A DNA stretch of 64,000 nt from Lethocerus indicus (Eukaryota; Arthropoda; Insecta; Hemiptera; Belostomatidae): contig JACDQD010000002.1 of the NCBI GenBank assembly GCA_019843655.1, positions 12,423,154 to 12,487,153 of the forward strand. The letters run 5' to 3'. The position numbers and the translations under genes were made by a program. Below are positions 47,455 to 60,117 of the stretch, one piece after another (position 1 is the first letter of the stretch; every line of letters begins with the position of its first letter). The notes below the pieces were generated by a model. The model was not told where the DNA came from. It searched no databases and worked only from the letters and a program-made list of their open reading frames with translations.

Positions 47455-48175
47455 ACTGCAGTGACAGTGCAGACAGGATGCTCCTGTCCTCGACCATGGA
47501 AGATCCTAGCGTCAAAATTTAATTTTTTTTTTATTAATAGTCCGAAATAACAAACTTGTGATAAGGATCTATAAATATAATAGAAGTAGTCCACGATTCC
47601 CTTGGGATGATTTTTGGGTATCCTCACTGCTCTGTCACTCGTCACTTGTACTGTGGTGTTTATCTGTTTGTCGTGTGTATATATATGTCTTGTTATTGTG
47701 TTTTCGGGGGATGCTGCTTGTCTTATTTGGGTTGGGAGGGATTTTGTTAATCGGCTTAAGTCTTTGTGAGATTATGAGTCAAATATATATTTGATCACAC
47801 AACTGTTCACAAGTATTAGTTTCTGACTTCCAAATATATGACACGAAACCTATCTGGTATTGTGTTTTACGATCGTAAAAGTTTCCCTGTTGATCGAAAA
47901 TATATTGAAAAAAGTTTATTTTTAGCAATCTAGTTAATCCGTGCAAGTGCACCCAACGAACTTTAGTTAAGTACATTACCGCGCCACTACAGTACAATTG
48001 ACAGTGACAGTGCAATGAGGATGCCCAAAAAACATCCCAAGTGACAAACACCGCTACTGAAGATGGCGAGCAGCCGAAACCGGTCTAGGAAAAGACCAAA
48101 CCAGCGAGGGGAGACAGAAACACACGAAATCTACGGTATTCCAACCCTCGAGGACCACAAAACCGGTATTCTAAA
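47455..48175 (+). mobile_element. Composite interspersed repeat with hammerhead-like tail
   Basis: A patchwork of blocks shared with the 61.6-62.9 kb element. A block-B fragment lies at about 47,456-47,482. A reversed copy of the region 62,560-62,745 lies at about 47,606-47,760, with only a short TA tract. Block A (47,779-47,998) begins with the palindrome TCAAATATATATTTGA, as at 61,616, and runs through the arm and one GGTGCGG-type unit. It is followed by block B and the tail (48,000-48,175) carrying the hammerhead-like core. Frames in this block are translations of the repeat and not a gene. The minisatellite is not expanded. No reverse transcriptase or transposase was found, so it is non-autonomous. 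Class is uncertain; Penelope-like or retrozyme-like is inferred from the tail. Confidence 0.75.
48054..48088 (+). ncRNA. Hammerhead-ribozyme-like core in repeat tail
   Basis: In type I order the segment has CTA (48,054-48,056), core box CTGAAGA (48,057-48,063), a GGC/GCC stem II (48,065-48,067 with 48,073-48,075), core GAAA (48,076-48,079), then CCGGTC with the expected cleavage point after C48,085, and TAG (48,086-48,088) pairing with CTA as stem I. Stem III is only A-U and C-G around a CG loop, but ACCGGT is self-complementary, as needed for a dimeric ribozyme. Against it: an extra T at 48,064 between the core and stem II, and a very short stem I. It may be inactive. Confidence 0.4.
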
Positions 48176-51100
48176 CTAGATTTTAATATTATTCATAAAA
48201 CTAATAAGCCAGGTTGAGTTGAGTACAGATAACCTTGCTCCTTCATGGCATAGATATGAACGGTATCGGATTGAATAATTGGTTGAAATCTCTTTTCATT
48301 GGTTAGTACTGCTGTATATACGATTTAATAATATCCCTCCAAATGTTTTATGGTCTGACGAGTACAGTTCTTTGAACCGTCTGTTGTATGTAACCTGTCG
48401 CAGAATTCATTAACTTGATAATTAATGGGATCTTCCTTCGCACTTCTTAATATTTTGCATAGTGTCTAGAACTCCGTTACGCCTCAGTATGAGCCATTAT
48501 CATTTTCAGAAGCTTGAAATTATCCTAATGATTATGAAACGCCGAGTTAATAGCAGCTTACTGGTCACGATAGCCTGTAGGATGGCTTTATTTAAATATG
48601 TTTTGAAATTATGCGTATTTTTGGTTTAACAACAATGAAATATTTCGGCTCTTTTATATAATGTCTGCACTTGCAGAAAAGGTTTCCATTTTTCGCCATT
48701 GCGAATTTAGAAATTTGTGCGATTACTCTGTTAACGTTACATCGTTCATAAATATAACATAATAAAAGGTATATATTTATACCTTATGACTTATTATTTT
48801 TTTACTGGATAGTTTATGGATTTCTTTACAGCCTTGTAACAATATAAATTCTAATATTTTCGAATAAGTTAGATCCTCCGTAACAATGAGACCCCATGCT
48901 ATACCATATCAGTTTGTATTATATTCGAGGACGTATCCGAAATAAGAAGTTTTTTCAATAAATTCAAATTTAATATATTATTTAATTTTAATAAATTAAA
49001 TTGAAATAAAATAAGTTTATTTCTTCACGGAACGACTTCGCGGTGACTGAACACGGTTTTCGACTCCATTCCACTTGACTCAGCGGCATGAATTATTAGT
49101 TGCGAAACCTTTCAGGAAATCTGCATTCAATTTGGTCTCTGGGAGCCGATCGTGGGCGCATTTTCTCAGTGAGTCATGAGTTTGTAGAAAAAAATCGATA
49201 TTTTTGAACTGCGTCAGAATAATCGTGCACATAGAAACAGAAATCAGGAAATCCTAATCCGCACGTATTGGTCACGTTGCAATACTGACTACTTCTAAGA
49301 GGAAAATTGAACAAAATCTAACTGCACAATCATTTGTTTGATCAGTAATCTTGTTATTTGCTTTCGTACGAATTAATAAACTGAGTTTGTATTTCGTGGT
49401 ACATTTTTATAACATACTATACTTAATTGTGAAGTGAATAATAGATTATTCTGAGTGTTTCTCTTCTATGACATACGTTAAAAATAATTAATATTAAAAT
49501 AATAAAATTAAAATTTTAACGGCACAACTCGCTAGACAATATGATCTGGTCAAACCAAGATATAGTGCACAAATCTCCATCCTAGAAATAACTTTTTCAG
49601 CCTTCTTGTTTTTCAATAAGCGTTAAATTATTTTATACCTGGTACGAGACTAAAGTCTTTCGAAGGGCTGAAATTTTAGCTGCCACGGTGAAAGTGTAAA
49701 GTTCTTGGAAATGTACGAGTTAAAGTTAAGTATTTTCCACACCGGATCGATGGTATGATGATAGTCGGACTCGAAAGAATTATCGGTTCGTAACGAAAGT
49801 AGACGTCACGTGAGGCGTAGAGCTAGAAGGAAATCAGTTGAGATCGTGATTACAGATTTCCTAATATTGATTTAGATTGGGAAAATTTACAGTTATCAAA
49901 TCTGGTGTTTGGTTATGTCGTCAGTACCCGATTAAAATTCTTCTTACAGCCCTTTATTGCCGCATTGAGTGTATGATGTCTTTTTTTGTGTGTTCTATCG
50001 ATAATTACAATAACGCGCGTGCACTTGTCTGCAAATATGGTACGAACGTAAATGTAGAACGGCCATTAGTAGGGGGTAAAGCAAGAAGGCGGGAGCCGAC
50101 CGGAAACTATAAAGAAGGAGCTGGTTCCGGCGGCCTCTATGCATCATCGTGTATCGATAGCTATCTGGCCCAGCTATTTTTGTGTTATGTTTTACTCCGC
50201 GTAACCTCCCGCCCCCAAAAGTGTATTATTAATGAAGCCGTGTCGCCCCGACACTTATTCCACCCCTAGACAATCCTAATACATTAACGTTGCCTGGAGG
50301 GGGAGGTATACCAGTCGTGGACGACACAAAATTCTTTTCGAAAATTAATAAAATGAGTTTATTTTGTGAATTTTTCCGCCGAATACACAGTGATGAAATA
50401 ACTTACAATCGAAACCTACACGAGTGTTCTCCTACTTACTATTAGGGTTTCTTAAAAAGAGTCACTGTTTCAGAAAGAGTGCTTGCATCAACGATCGACC
50501 TGAAGGTTATACCACATTTTGTTAACTAACGCATTATACGAAATAAACGACCTTTTCAGTACAACCATTTGCAATACAATGTAATAAACTGGTCAGATGA
50601 GAACTTCCGATTTTAGTTTTACGAAGAGAGGCCTGGATTCGTGCCGAGATAAACAAATCGAGTTCCTAGGTAATCCGAAAGAATGGGGGAAAGGACTTAA
50701 AATAGAGTTATTTATACACTTGGCAATAGTTGACCCGTTGGACCGGATAAGTCTGTTACGGTCGGAATTCGGTCGGAAAGCGAACGGATCATGGGAAAAT
50801 GTTGGATCGGGGCGGGACACGATGGAAAAAAAGAACTGAAAGAGTTAAAATATGCCAGGAACGGTGTGGAACTAATTGCAAGTTATTCGTCTAATTGCTC
50901 GGTCGGGGCTCTCTCAACGGTCGGACCGTCGCTAACAGAGCCGGGATCAGAATCTGGGGCTCGATCTCCGTCGGGGGGACGCGAGTTACCCTACTAACGA
51001 GCGGCAAGAAATCTCTCGCCCCCTTTTTTCTGTTTCTCATTTTCTTTTTTTTCGTCGCTGTAAATTAAGTTTTAGTTTAGGGCGTGAAAATTGGCGAGGG

Positions 51101-54100
51101 AATTAATCACGGCGCATTAGCCGTAATGGAGTAATACAGGACTGGCTTAATCGCGGCCACTAAATTTTAACGATTGAGCCTTACCGCACTGCCGCACGTT
51201 CTCCCACCCTTCCGTCGGGTCTCCGCCTTGCTTTCGAAGGGAACTAAGGTGAAAATTATGGGTAATATATATTTGCGTCGGTTTTTTTATTTGTATGAAG
51301 GCTATTCGATAAGTAAATAGACAAAGGACTGTTGTTTAATCATGATTTTTTAATGCAGTTAACAATTTGCCTGTTAATTATATTTTGTTGGCTCTATCTT
51401 GGACTCGTTTGCAGTGTAATAAATTCTGAAGTTGGCATACAACGTGTGGAAGGAGGACAGAGTCGATCCTTCTTAACGTAAATGGAGGCCTTTGTGCGAA
51501 CACTTACTTAATCTGTAGGCTTAGCGGGTTTACAGTACCGCCATTATATTTTAATGGTAATGTTCAAATTACAAACAAAAAATTTTTTAAAGCATAAATA
51601 CATTTCTCAGACTATTTAAAAAAAATAAATGAAACACTCGTAATTCTCAGATTTATGAGCGGAGTAGACGCTTATAAAATACAACGTACGTAGCTCACCA
51701 ACGATGATATGATTGATATTGTGCTGAGCCACTATGATTATTTTCATTGTACCGTGATTATACGCCTTCTTTAACGAGGCTTCCATAAATTACCGGTTCC
51801 AAAGCCATTGCTCACTCGGCTTAGGCTCAAAAACATTGAAGACAACATTTCAGTCTTGCGACGAACGTCTGCAAAATGGAGCCTCGATTTAAATGTTAAC
51901 CGAACTCTGTTAACCGAATAGGCTACATAATAAATCGTACTACTATCGGAAATACGACCAACGTCAACCGTATCGGATCGTTCATTGAGTCGTACGGTAC
52001 AAATGGGAGAGGTCGGCCTTGGTCGGGAATAATGTCCGCTCCCAAATGTCAATCAAACAAGTGAAGGGAATTCGGTTTGAAACGGTGTCCTTTTTTCTTT
52101 TCCTTTTTTTTGTCTATTGTCCCCCACCACCTCGGACATTGTGCAACAGGACAGACGAGGCGAGAAGGTTGCCAGCGCGGTCGCCTCGAGCAAACACTAA
52201 TTGGCGCACTGAATCTACAACAACGAGCCTATATGAAAGTGCGTTGTTTGTTCAATTCAAAGCCATCAGATTTCAAACGGCGGCATCCCCGTTCTAGACG
52301 ATTCGGATTTGACTAATTGCGCGTATTGGTATTTCCACTAAATTTGATTTATAAGATTCATAGTTAGCGTCAGGTTTGAAGGGTGAATTATGAGGCAAGG
52401 GAGAATCGCAAAGGTATAAATTCGGTTATAGTCAGAAAATAATTATTACTTTGTAATAATATTAACGTTTGCAAGATAACGAGGCATTAACATGGGCAAG
52501 AATTCACAACACGGTAATCACCACTCTTAATTGCAGGATATTATGTAATATTGCCTTAATTAATTCTTGAATGAGAAAAATAAGTTATTTTCAAATTATT
52601 ATTATTATCATACCGCTGATACTGCGACGAAGCGAAAATAGCCTATACTATCTATTTATTGCCAGTAACAGTGAAGACAGACTGCAACCAAAATGCTTAA
52701 GTGCCTATAAATCTAAATATTAACATAATTGAATAGACGGTGATAAATGAAGCTCTATTTTGGTTAATTTTTCGTAGCTGTCTTAAATGTTTGGTTTATA
52801 TAATGTTAGACGTATATATTTCATGTTATTATAAAGCCAATGGCTACATTAAAAGTGACGACACTTGTGGAACAACGGAAAAGGTTTGGCTAAATTATTT
52901 ATAATTCGAATGTATCATCACCGAACTTTGAAATCTTTAAACTTTTAGCCGTCTAACAATAATCATTTTTACAACCAATAATTTTCGCTGTTTGTATTAC
53001 TTTACTCTCAATGTGTAATTGCTCCTTGCGGAGATTTCCATTCAAAAAAGTGGTTTTTCACGGCGCCCGAGGCGATGCAAACTTCCCGAAGGTCGCTCCG
53101 CCTCAGGAAAACGCAATTATGCGCTTTTTCAAACGGGAAAAAGGGAAAAAATACGTCCTGAGGGAGCTGCTCGAAAACAGAGCGCACGTCTACCGGTCTC
53201 TTGCATAAGACATAATGATGTGTACGCCAATGTCTGACCGTAATGAGCCACCTTCTGCCTCGTCACTCTCCCTAATAAATATGTGAAAAATACATTCATT
53301 GATAGTCCATCGTTCGTGACCAAATTAAGGCCGTGGTCCAAATGAATTCGACGAACGTAGACTTTTAATCTGGCACTAAATCTAAATGGCTTCGTTAAGA
53401 TCAGTCGGTTTGACACTCAAATGCATAACGAAGTGACCGAATCCTTCGCCTCCACACAAATAATATCATGATATGACTGTAAATATTACAATACAACGGA
53501 CTTCGGTCGAATTTCATTAACTGAAACCCCGAAACGTTTTGGAAACACAAAAAATTACTATTACATTATGCTTTTGTAACATTTGGAAATAACACAATTT
53601 GTGTCTTCTATCAAATTTGAAAAAATTATTTGGTTAAAAAGGCCAATCGCTGATAAACTGAATCATAACTATTCTTCTTAAATGTAATATAACCATTGAC
53701 CTACATTATTGTAATCAGTTGAAAAATGAAATTGATGGGGTATTTGTCTGAGATATCTGAAAATGGAATTCCTGGTCAAATGTGTTTACTCCTGATTGGG
53801 AAATTCTTCTTGGACGTCTAAGTATGTCTAAGAATCAACGTTTAATATTTTATTGTTTTATGCATTATTCTTTAGTTCTACCGCTCTATTAACTAAACGA
53901 TATTCACTTTCGGGTGTGCGATCAAATCAAACTCACGTGGTTACAATATTTCAGAATCAAACAAACATTAAATATTATTTTCCCTTACCTCTGCATAATA
54001 TTTTTTATGTTTTGATGATCGTTAATGTTAACGTAGTTTTATGGTACCATTATTTCTCGTGGTTACACATTCTAAATCAAATTTTTCATAATACATCACA

Positions 54101-54594
54101 GCAAGCCAAAAGTGAAAAGTGAAAAAAAAAATATTTTGGATTGGGTAAACTTCAAAAGCACAACCACTACCAAGAATTCCCTTTCGATCTGTGATATGTT
54201 AACACGCAGGTATTTATTGCACGCTAAAATACAATTTAGGGTCCTTTACGTTTCCTATACGTACGACACCAGCCCCTGGTTACTTTGTTGACCTCAAGGT
54301 TCCACTTCGACCGTCAAAGAAGAGCAGCAATTTTTAAACTGTGTAATCCATTGAGAAAATAAGACTATTCGACTGTTATTTGAATTCTAATTATTGTTTA
54401 AATTAAACAATACCTTCTTCATGAAGCCAATAATTTCAAATCACAGACTGAAACTATTATTACCTCATCTTATTGCGGTAATTCGACAATAAATTAACTT
54501 TGAATATGTTAAAATAATAAAATATGAAACGTTTAAATAAATTATACAAACTACAACTGAAACAAGAATTTCAAGCTCTAAACCAATGTCAAAT
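48176..54594. other. Noncoding DNA upstream of CycH
   Basis: No supported gene. Strongly AT-rich at about 48,550-49,050 and 52,400-53,000; GC-richer at about 50,060-50,260 and 50,880-51,250. Short frames at 49,877-50,269 and 53,011-53,237 match no family I can name. No tRNA or known microRNA was recognised. Confidence 0.5.
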
Positions 54595-54768
54595 CAAGAA
54601 AGCAGTGGTATTTCAAGTTAAACCCAGTAACGGTTGCGTTGTCTATTGGAGGTTATGTTTAGGCTGTGCTACTAATTAATTTTACCAACATTAATTTATT
54701 GTTATTCGTATTTAAAATTTATCCATTCGTTATTTTATCATTATTTATACTTCATATTCGTTCTCAAA
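54595..54768 (+). promoter_or_regulatory. Probable CycH promoter and 5' leader
   Basis: The 170 bp before the start codon hold a reverse CCAAT box (ATTGG, 54,645-54,649) and a Myb-type site TAACGG (54,628-54,633). No TATA box stands at a clear position, which would suit a housekeeping gene. The transcription start cannot be placed from sequence. Confidence 0.3.
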
Positions 54769-57700
54769 ATGTTCCCAACGAGTACTCAAAGAAGATTTTG
54801 GATGTTTCGCGATGAGGCAGAATTGCAAAATTTACGGACTACAGCTAATTTGAGATATACAGAAAAGTTTAAAACTAAGTTAAATGTACGTACGAATTGG
54901 ATAATACTACAAATAATATTACAGTTTTGTTCGAAATAGATGCAATTAGTTTTGTACCTGAAGGTTACATAAGTGTAGGCTATTTTACTTGCCATTTCTT
55001 GGTTTCATTTTTTCCTTTATTATTTCATTTTCGCTTTTATTTCAGGATGTTGCCCGAGATGCAATGTTGAGTGCAGAAGAAGAACGTTTATTGTTGAGGC
55101 ACTACGAACTTCAGATGAGAGATCTTTGCAGAAGATTTTTACCACCCATGCCTCGAGCAGTCATTGGTACTGCGTTCCACTACTTTAAACGGTTTTATCT
55201 CAACAATTCTGTCATGGACTACCATCCCAAAGAAATTTTGTGAGTTCTATAAATAAGAAGTACCACACTTTATAAGGACATGTAGCTTGGTTATCCAAAG
55301 CTGTTATTTCACATGTGGTTCATACTTACTAATACTTACTAATATTTTTCATTCAATCTATTAGAAAATAAACAATCTCTGCTTGTGTTCATGATCAAAT
55401 CGTATAATTAATGTATGTTTAATTGTTGCATACAAACATTACTTTGGTTCTAGTATTATCTAAGGTTAATTGTTAATCTATAATTTATAGATGATAATTC
55501 TGAATTGAGTGCTGACAACGTGCATTGAATTAATGTAATTGGAGAAAGACAAATGGTTTTTATATTAAAAATAATTTACTCCAGGTATGATAGGGACCAT
55601 TTAGTGATGTCATAGAAACCACTATGTTTCCTATTTGTTAGAGAGTTTTTTAAAGTTAGTTATAAATATGTTAAAGTACAGCATATTAGGTACTGAGGTA
55701 GAACTCAATAATCCAGTAGAAATTAATTAAACATGTTGAAATAAAGATTTTATTTCAGTCAAGAGATTTTATTTTTTAGTCAAGCAATATTGATAATATT
55801 TAACATTAACGTTGGTAACAATTATATATGCTTACAGAGTGACATGTGTTTATTTGGCCTGCAAAGTTGAAGAATTCAATGTCTCCATCATACAGTTTGT
55901 CGCTAACATCAGAGGTGACCGAGAGAAAGCAGCTGATATTATCCTTAATAATGAGCTGCTGCTGATGGAGCAGATTGGGTATCACCTCACCATACACAAC
56001 CCATTTCGACCAATTGAAGGGTTTTTATTAGACATTAAGGTATTAATCGGTATTTTTTATTATAATTCTAATAGAAAAACAAATATCAAGATATTTATAT
56101 TTATATATTTTATTTTATTTTATATTTGTACTGCTTAGATTCATATCTCCAAAAAATTTATAATAATAATAAAAACATGATTAAATTCAGTAATTTACTT
56201 TCTGGTAAAAATAAATTCTTAAATATATTCTTTACATTAGAGATTCAGTCATTATTGAATTCAGTTCAATTTATTGCTTCAGCTATTATTTTATTGTAAA
56301 ATTTATATTAGGATTAGGAGATGGATTGTTGTTTTTAAAAATACGTATGAGATTGTATTATTTTTTAAACAACATTTCTTGGATTCATGCATTATTGAAT
56401 TTTTAAACTATCAGTATTTTATTATGTTTTTCAAATTATTTTGCTTCCACATTATTATTCTAGATAATTAAATGATCAGTTATTATATTTTTTTTTTTAA
56501 TTAACATTAGGATTTCTTTTAATAGTGGATTAAAAGTTTGATATATATATAAAGACATGATGTTAGTTGTGCAATGATACTAATGTAATGTCAGATTAGT
56601 TTGTACATTTTAATTACGATATTAGTTATTGTGATTAATTAGACATTCAGAGTTGTAGATCTTTCATATTAAATAAATAATATTCACACCATTTGATTTG
56701 TTACTTGGTTGAATAAAAAATGTATGTTTAGACAGAAAACATGGGGATTGTATTTCCCTCAGTATTGTATATTATTGGTGCATTGTATGCACTAATAACT
56801 TTGTTTCATTTCTATAATGTATATTGAATAATAAAGTCATGTATTCATATTCCAGCGAATAATGTTCATTCATATAAAGTATTATTATTTTACAGGTGAG
56901 GAGTAATTTGAAAAATGCTGAAAAACTGCGAGGGGGTATTGATGAATTGTTGGACAGGTTATTCCTGACAGATGCATATCTTTTATATTCACCATCGCAG
57001 ATAGCTTTGGCTGCCATCCTTCATTCGGCTAGCAAGAATCAAGAAAACTTGGATTCATATGTAACTCAAACTCTTCTTGCATCCGATGCAAAAGACAAGC
57101 TCACTGACCTCATTGAAGCTGTTAGAAGTATGTATAATGAGTACAAATAATGTGCCCAATTAAAATTTTGAATCTTTTTCCAAAATTAAATTCTATTTAT
57201 TTTTATTGTATGTCCAATTCTTGTAAAAATTGTGATTTATTGTTTTAAATTAAAATAATGCTTGTTTTTAAATGTGCAGAAATTCGTTCCTTCTGCAAAA
57301 ATTTGGAAAGCCCACCCCGAGATATAGTCAAGCAATTAGAGAAGAGACTGGAATTATGCAGAAACGAAGAAAACAACCCTGACAGTCAAATGTAAGTACA
57401 TATTGGTTTGAATGCTGAATTATGTGTGCTATATGGCTGCATTGTTAAAATGAAAATGTATTCAATTAATTTCAAGTTATATCTATCTATCAATCTTAAT
57501 TTGTAATAATTTAATACTATACTTATTTAATAATATATAATTCTGGCATTAGTGCCAAATAGGGACAGTTCTAGATATAAATTATTTCTAAAAAGGTTAC
57601 CTATAGTTTTCAGCCCTATTTTTCTAGATTTAGTTCTGTGGTTATACCCACATATATTATAAGTTGTACATATTGTGATTATTATATTTACAATAAATGT

Positions 57701-58104
57701 ATTAATGTTTCCAGTTATATTTTATTGATTTGATATAGTTACAAAGAATAAATATTCTATTAAGAACATGTAATGTTTACAAGTTCCCCATGTTTTTAAA
57801 TTGTCTCAATACATCAATTTATTGAATTAAATTTCTACTGTTTAAAATAAAAATATCAGTTTTTCTGCACCATATTGCTACATTATGAAATAGTATTTGA
57901 TGAGTTGTTTATTGACTATTTCCCAGTTTTAACTGTTTCATTATAATTTATAGATACAAAGATCGCCAGCAAGAACTTTTAGATGATGATGAAGAGAGAG
58001 CTGCCAGGAAACATGCCAAAGCGAAAAGGCTGAACGATTCACAGCTTATGGGCATTTCAGAAATTAATAATACATCACTCATGGAAACCAGCAGTACTAG
58101 ATGA
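54769..58104 (+). CDS. CycH: Cyclin H, regulatory subunit of the CDK-activating kinase (six coding exons)
   Basis: Cyclin H binds CDK7 and MAT1 to form the CDK-activating kinase, which phosphorylates the T-loop of cell-cycle CDKs and, within TFIIH, the RNA polymerase II C-terminal tail. Coding exons are 54,769-54,885, 55,046-55,239, 55,838-56,039, 56,896-57,127, 57,280-57,391 and 57,954-58,104. All introns are GT-AG, phases agree, and the sum is 1008 bp, or 335 residues plus stop; animal homologues are about 320-335. The start fits the family: [11 protein letters not shown] matches the conserved N-terminus, including the serine at position 5 that is phosphorylated in human cyclin H, and A is at -3. 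The first cyclin fold (about residues 55-155) has [23 protein letters not shown] and [12 protein letters not shown]; the second fold follows [16 protein letters not shown] and includes [17 protein letters not shown]. The tail is acidic, then lysine/arginine-rich. Introns are 160, 598, 856, 152 and 562 bp. I see no damage, so the gene is probably functional. Confidence 0.96.
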
Positions 58105-58690
58105 ACTTATTATAAAAACATTTTCATATTGATATATATCGGCATAGAGCCATTCTCCCTTTCACTCTTAAACAAAATTCTAAACTATGAAAATCCAACG
58201 ATCTAACTCATGTTATATGAAATGTCCATGTAATAATTTGTGCTGCCGTGTAAATATGGTTTTATTATATATTACAGTATTATAAGCAGATTATTTTCTC
58301 AGAAATATTTTTCTCATTCAATGGTGTGAGAAGTTTAATATAATGTATGTGCATAGTGATACTTCTTTTCCTGAACGGTGTCATGTTTTTTTGCCAGTAT
58401 GCTTTTATTGTTGTTGTTATTTTGATTAGTGTTATTGGATTAATCATTTTCTTATTGAAAAAATAGGTTTTATATTGAAGCTTTTAATAGTGCACGTTTG
58501 TTAATGGAAACTGTTTTAACCTATGGTTAATTAAATGGAACAGTTCCACTGCCATCCTGGTGTGCATTAAATGTTGCTAATTTTGTACAGTTGTTTTAAT
58601 AATTTTATTTATAAAACGGTATGTATAGTTCAGAAAATTAATGAATATGTAAGCCAAAATAGGAATAAATAAAAAGTGAAAAAATGTATT
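58105..58690 (+). other. CycH: CycH 3' untranslated region (end estimated)
   Basis: AT-rich sequence after the stop codon, with a Pumilio-type element TGTAAATA at 58,249-58,256 and overlapping AATAAA signals at 58,664-58,673. The exact cleavage site is unknown; later signals near 58,716 are possible alternatives. Confidence 0.6.
58664..58673 (+). terminator. Polyadenylation signal AATAAATAAA
   Basis: Two overlapping AATAAA hexamers about 560 bp after the CycH stop, followed by T/G-rich DNA (58,684-58,712) that could act as the downstream element. Confidence 0.6.
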
Positions 58691-59086
58691 TGTAATGTAT
58701 TTTGACGTGTATATAATAAACAAATAAATTCATTATTTTTCTTATAAAGCAACTAAGTGGTATTTATGTGTGAATTATTTAAATGTGTTATAGAAAATAT
58801 GATTCGCTCAGAAAATGTAGTTGTACAATTTACAATTTGTACGTTTAATTAAATTATTAAAAGCTATCAACATATAATGTAAAGCAATTGTTACTCTGTT
58901 TTATGATTTCAGAACAAATTCTTCTATCCAGGATATGAATGAAGTGTGTAGCGAATAATAAAGTTATAAATTAATATTGTAATTTAATTGATGAAATAGG
59001 TAACAGAATTCGGTAATTAATCAAATTAATATAAATATTTAATTATAGATAAAGCTTGAAAAAGGACATATCAGTGATCAGTATAT

Positions 59087-59159
<73 letters not shown>

Positions 59160-60117
59160 CACAAAAAACTGAATCTAACAAATGGTGTAATAAATTAATT
59201 TTTTATCCATTGATACCATTTAAGCATTACTTTTAACCATATGTGTGATAACCCAAGCTGGAATTGTTTAATCTGGTATCTCTCATCTCTTTTATCCATA
59301 TAACATGTATGGAAATAAGTCTTTATGGTTAAAATCCGATTACCAAACTGACTGATTATTTCGCCTACATTCATGAAGTGCACTAGGAGGAATTTTAAAA
59401 AATTCAGGAGATGAAAAGAAAAGCCCACTGATCAGTAAGGTACCGGTCAGTTCAGTCCAGTTACTACTCAGACCGTGGCCAGGGGATTCGGAGAGGAGAA
59501 AACAGGATTCGATCACATTTTCTCCAAATGGTAGACATCATTTACAGCTAACCGTGTGACGTAGGTCCCAGCACAAGCTGGGTGAAGCCGATCTCAACTT
59601 ACCATCGCTCAATGCGGCAAATCTGAGTCCCGATGCAATTGTATATTTTCGGACATCCGTCGGCTTCCCCGAACCCCCTCCCCTTCCGGTATTAGAAGAA
59701 ATACCAGAAGCTAGTTAGTGACAATTCAAATTCTGCAAGTACCTTCGCTCATTTGTCATTACATTATAATTCCTTTTGGTTGTTGGAGTGCAAATATTCT
59801 AAAAATTTAAAGGTGAAGGATATAGGTAACTCGAGTAAAGAATTTTTTATATTTGTATAAAATATATATGGTAAAATACATAGCTTAGGAATTTCTTTTT
59901 AACTATTATTGACAAGGCACATTTCGTTCGCAGTCTCAAATCCATTAAAAATAAAAAAAAAACATCAATATATCTCTAGTCTAATTAAATAAAACCTCTT
60001 GTTAGAATTAATTCACGTATAGTGAGTCCTATATAATATACAATAGCGTCTAAAACTTTTTACACCTAATGCTGAAAACGATAAATAGTGAATAAATAGA
60101 GGGTGTCTGAGGAGGAA
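58691..60117. other. Convergent intergenic region between CycH and the homeobox gene
   Basis: The two genes point at each other across this stretch. It is AT-rich to about 59,430, with a (TA)35 tract, then more balanced (59,430-59,700), with a perfect 6-bp hairpin CCCAGC-ACAA-GCTGGG at 59,568-59,583. The right part should include the 3' UTR of the homeobox gene; I could not place its polyadenylation signal. No other gene is seen. Confidence 0.6.
59089..59158 (+). repeat. (TA)35 microsatellite
   Basis: 70 bp of pure TA, the longest TA tract in the window. Confidence 0.97.

Noticed and set aside
53011..53237. Overlapping plus-strand frames rich in Lys/Arg as a small gene or exon
   Set aside because: No recognisable domain and no convincing splice or promoter context; the two frames overlap each other.
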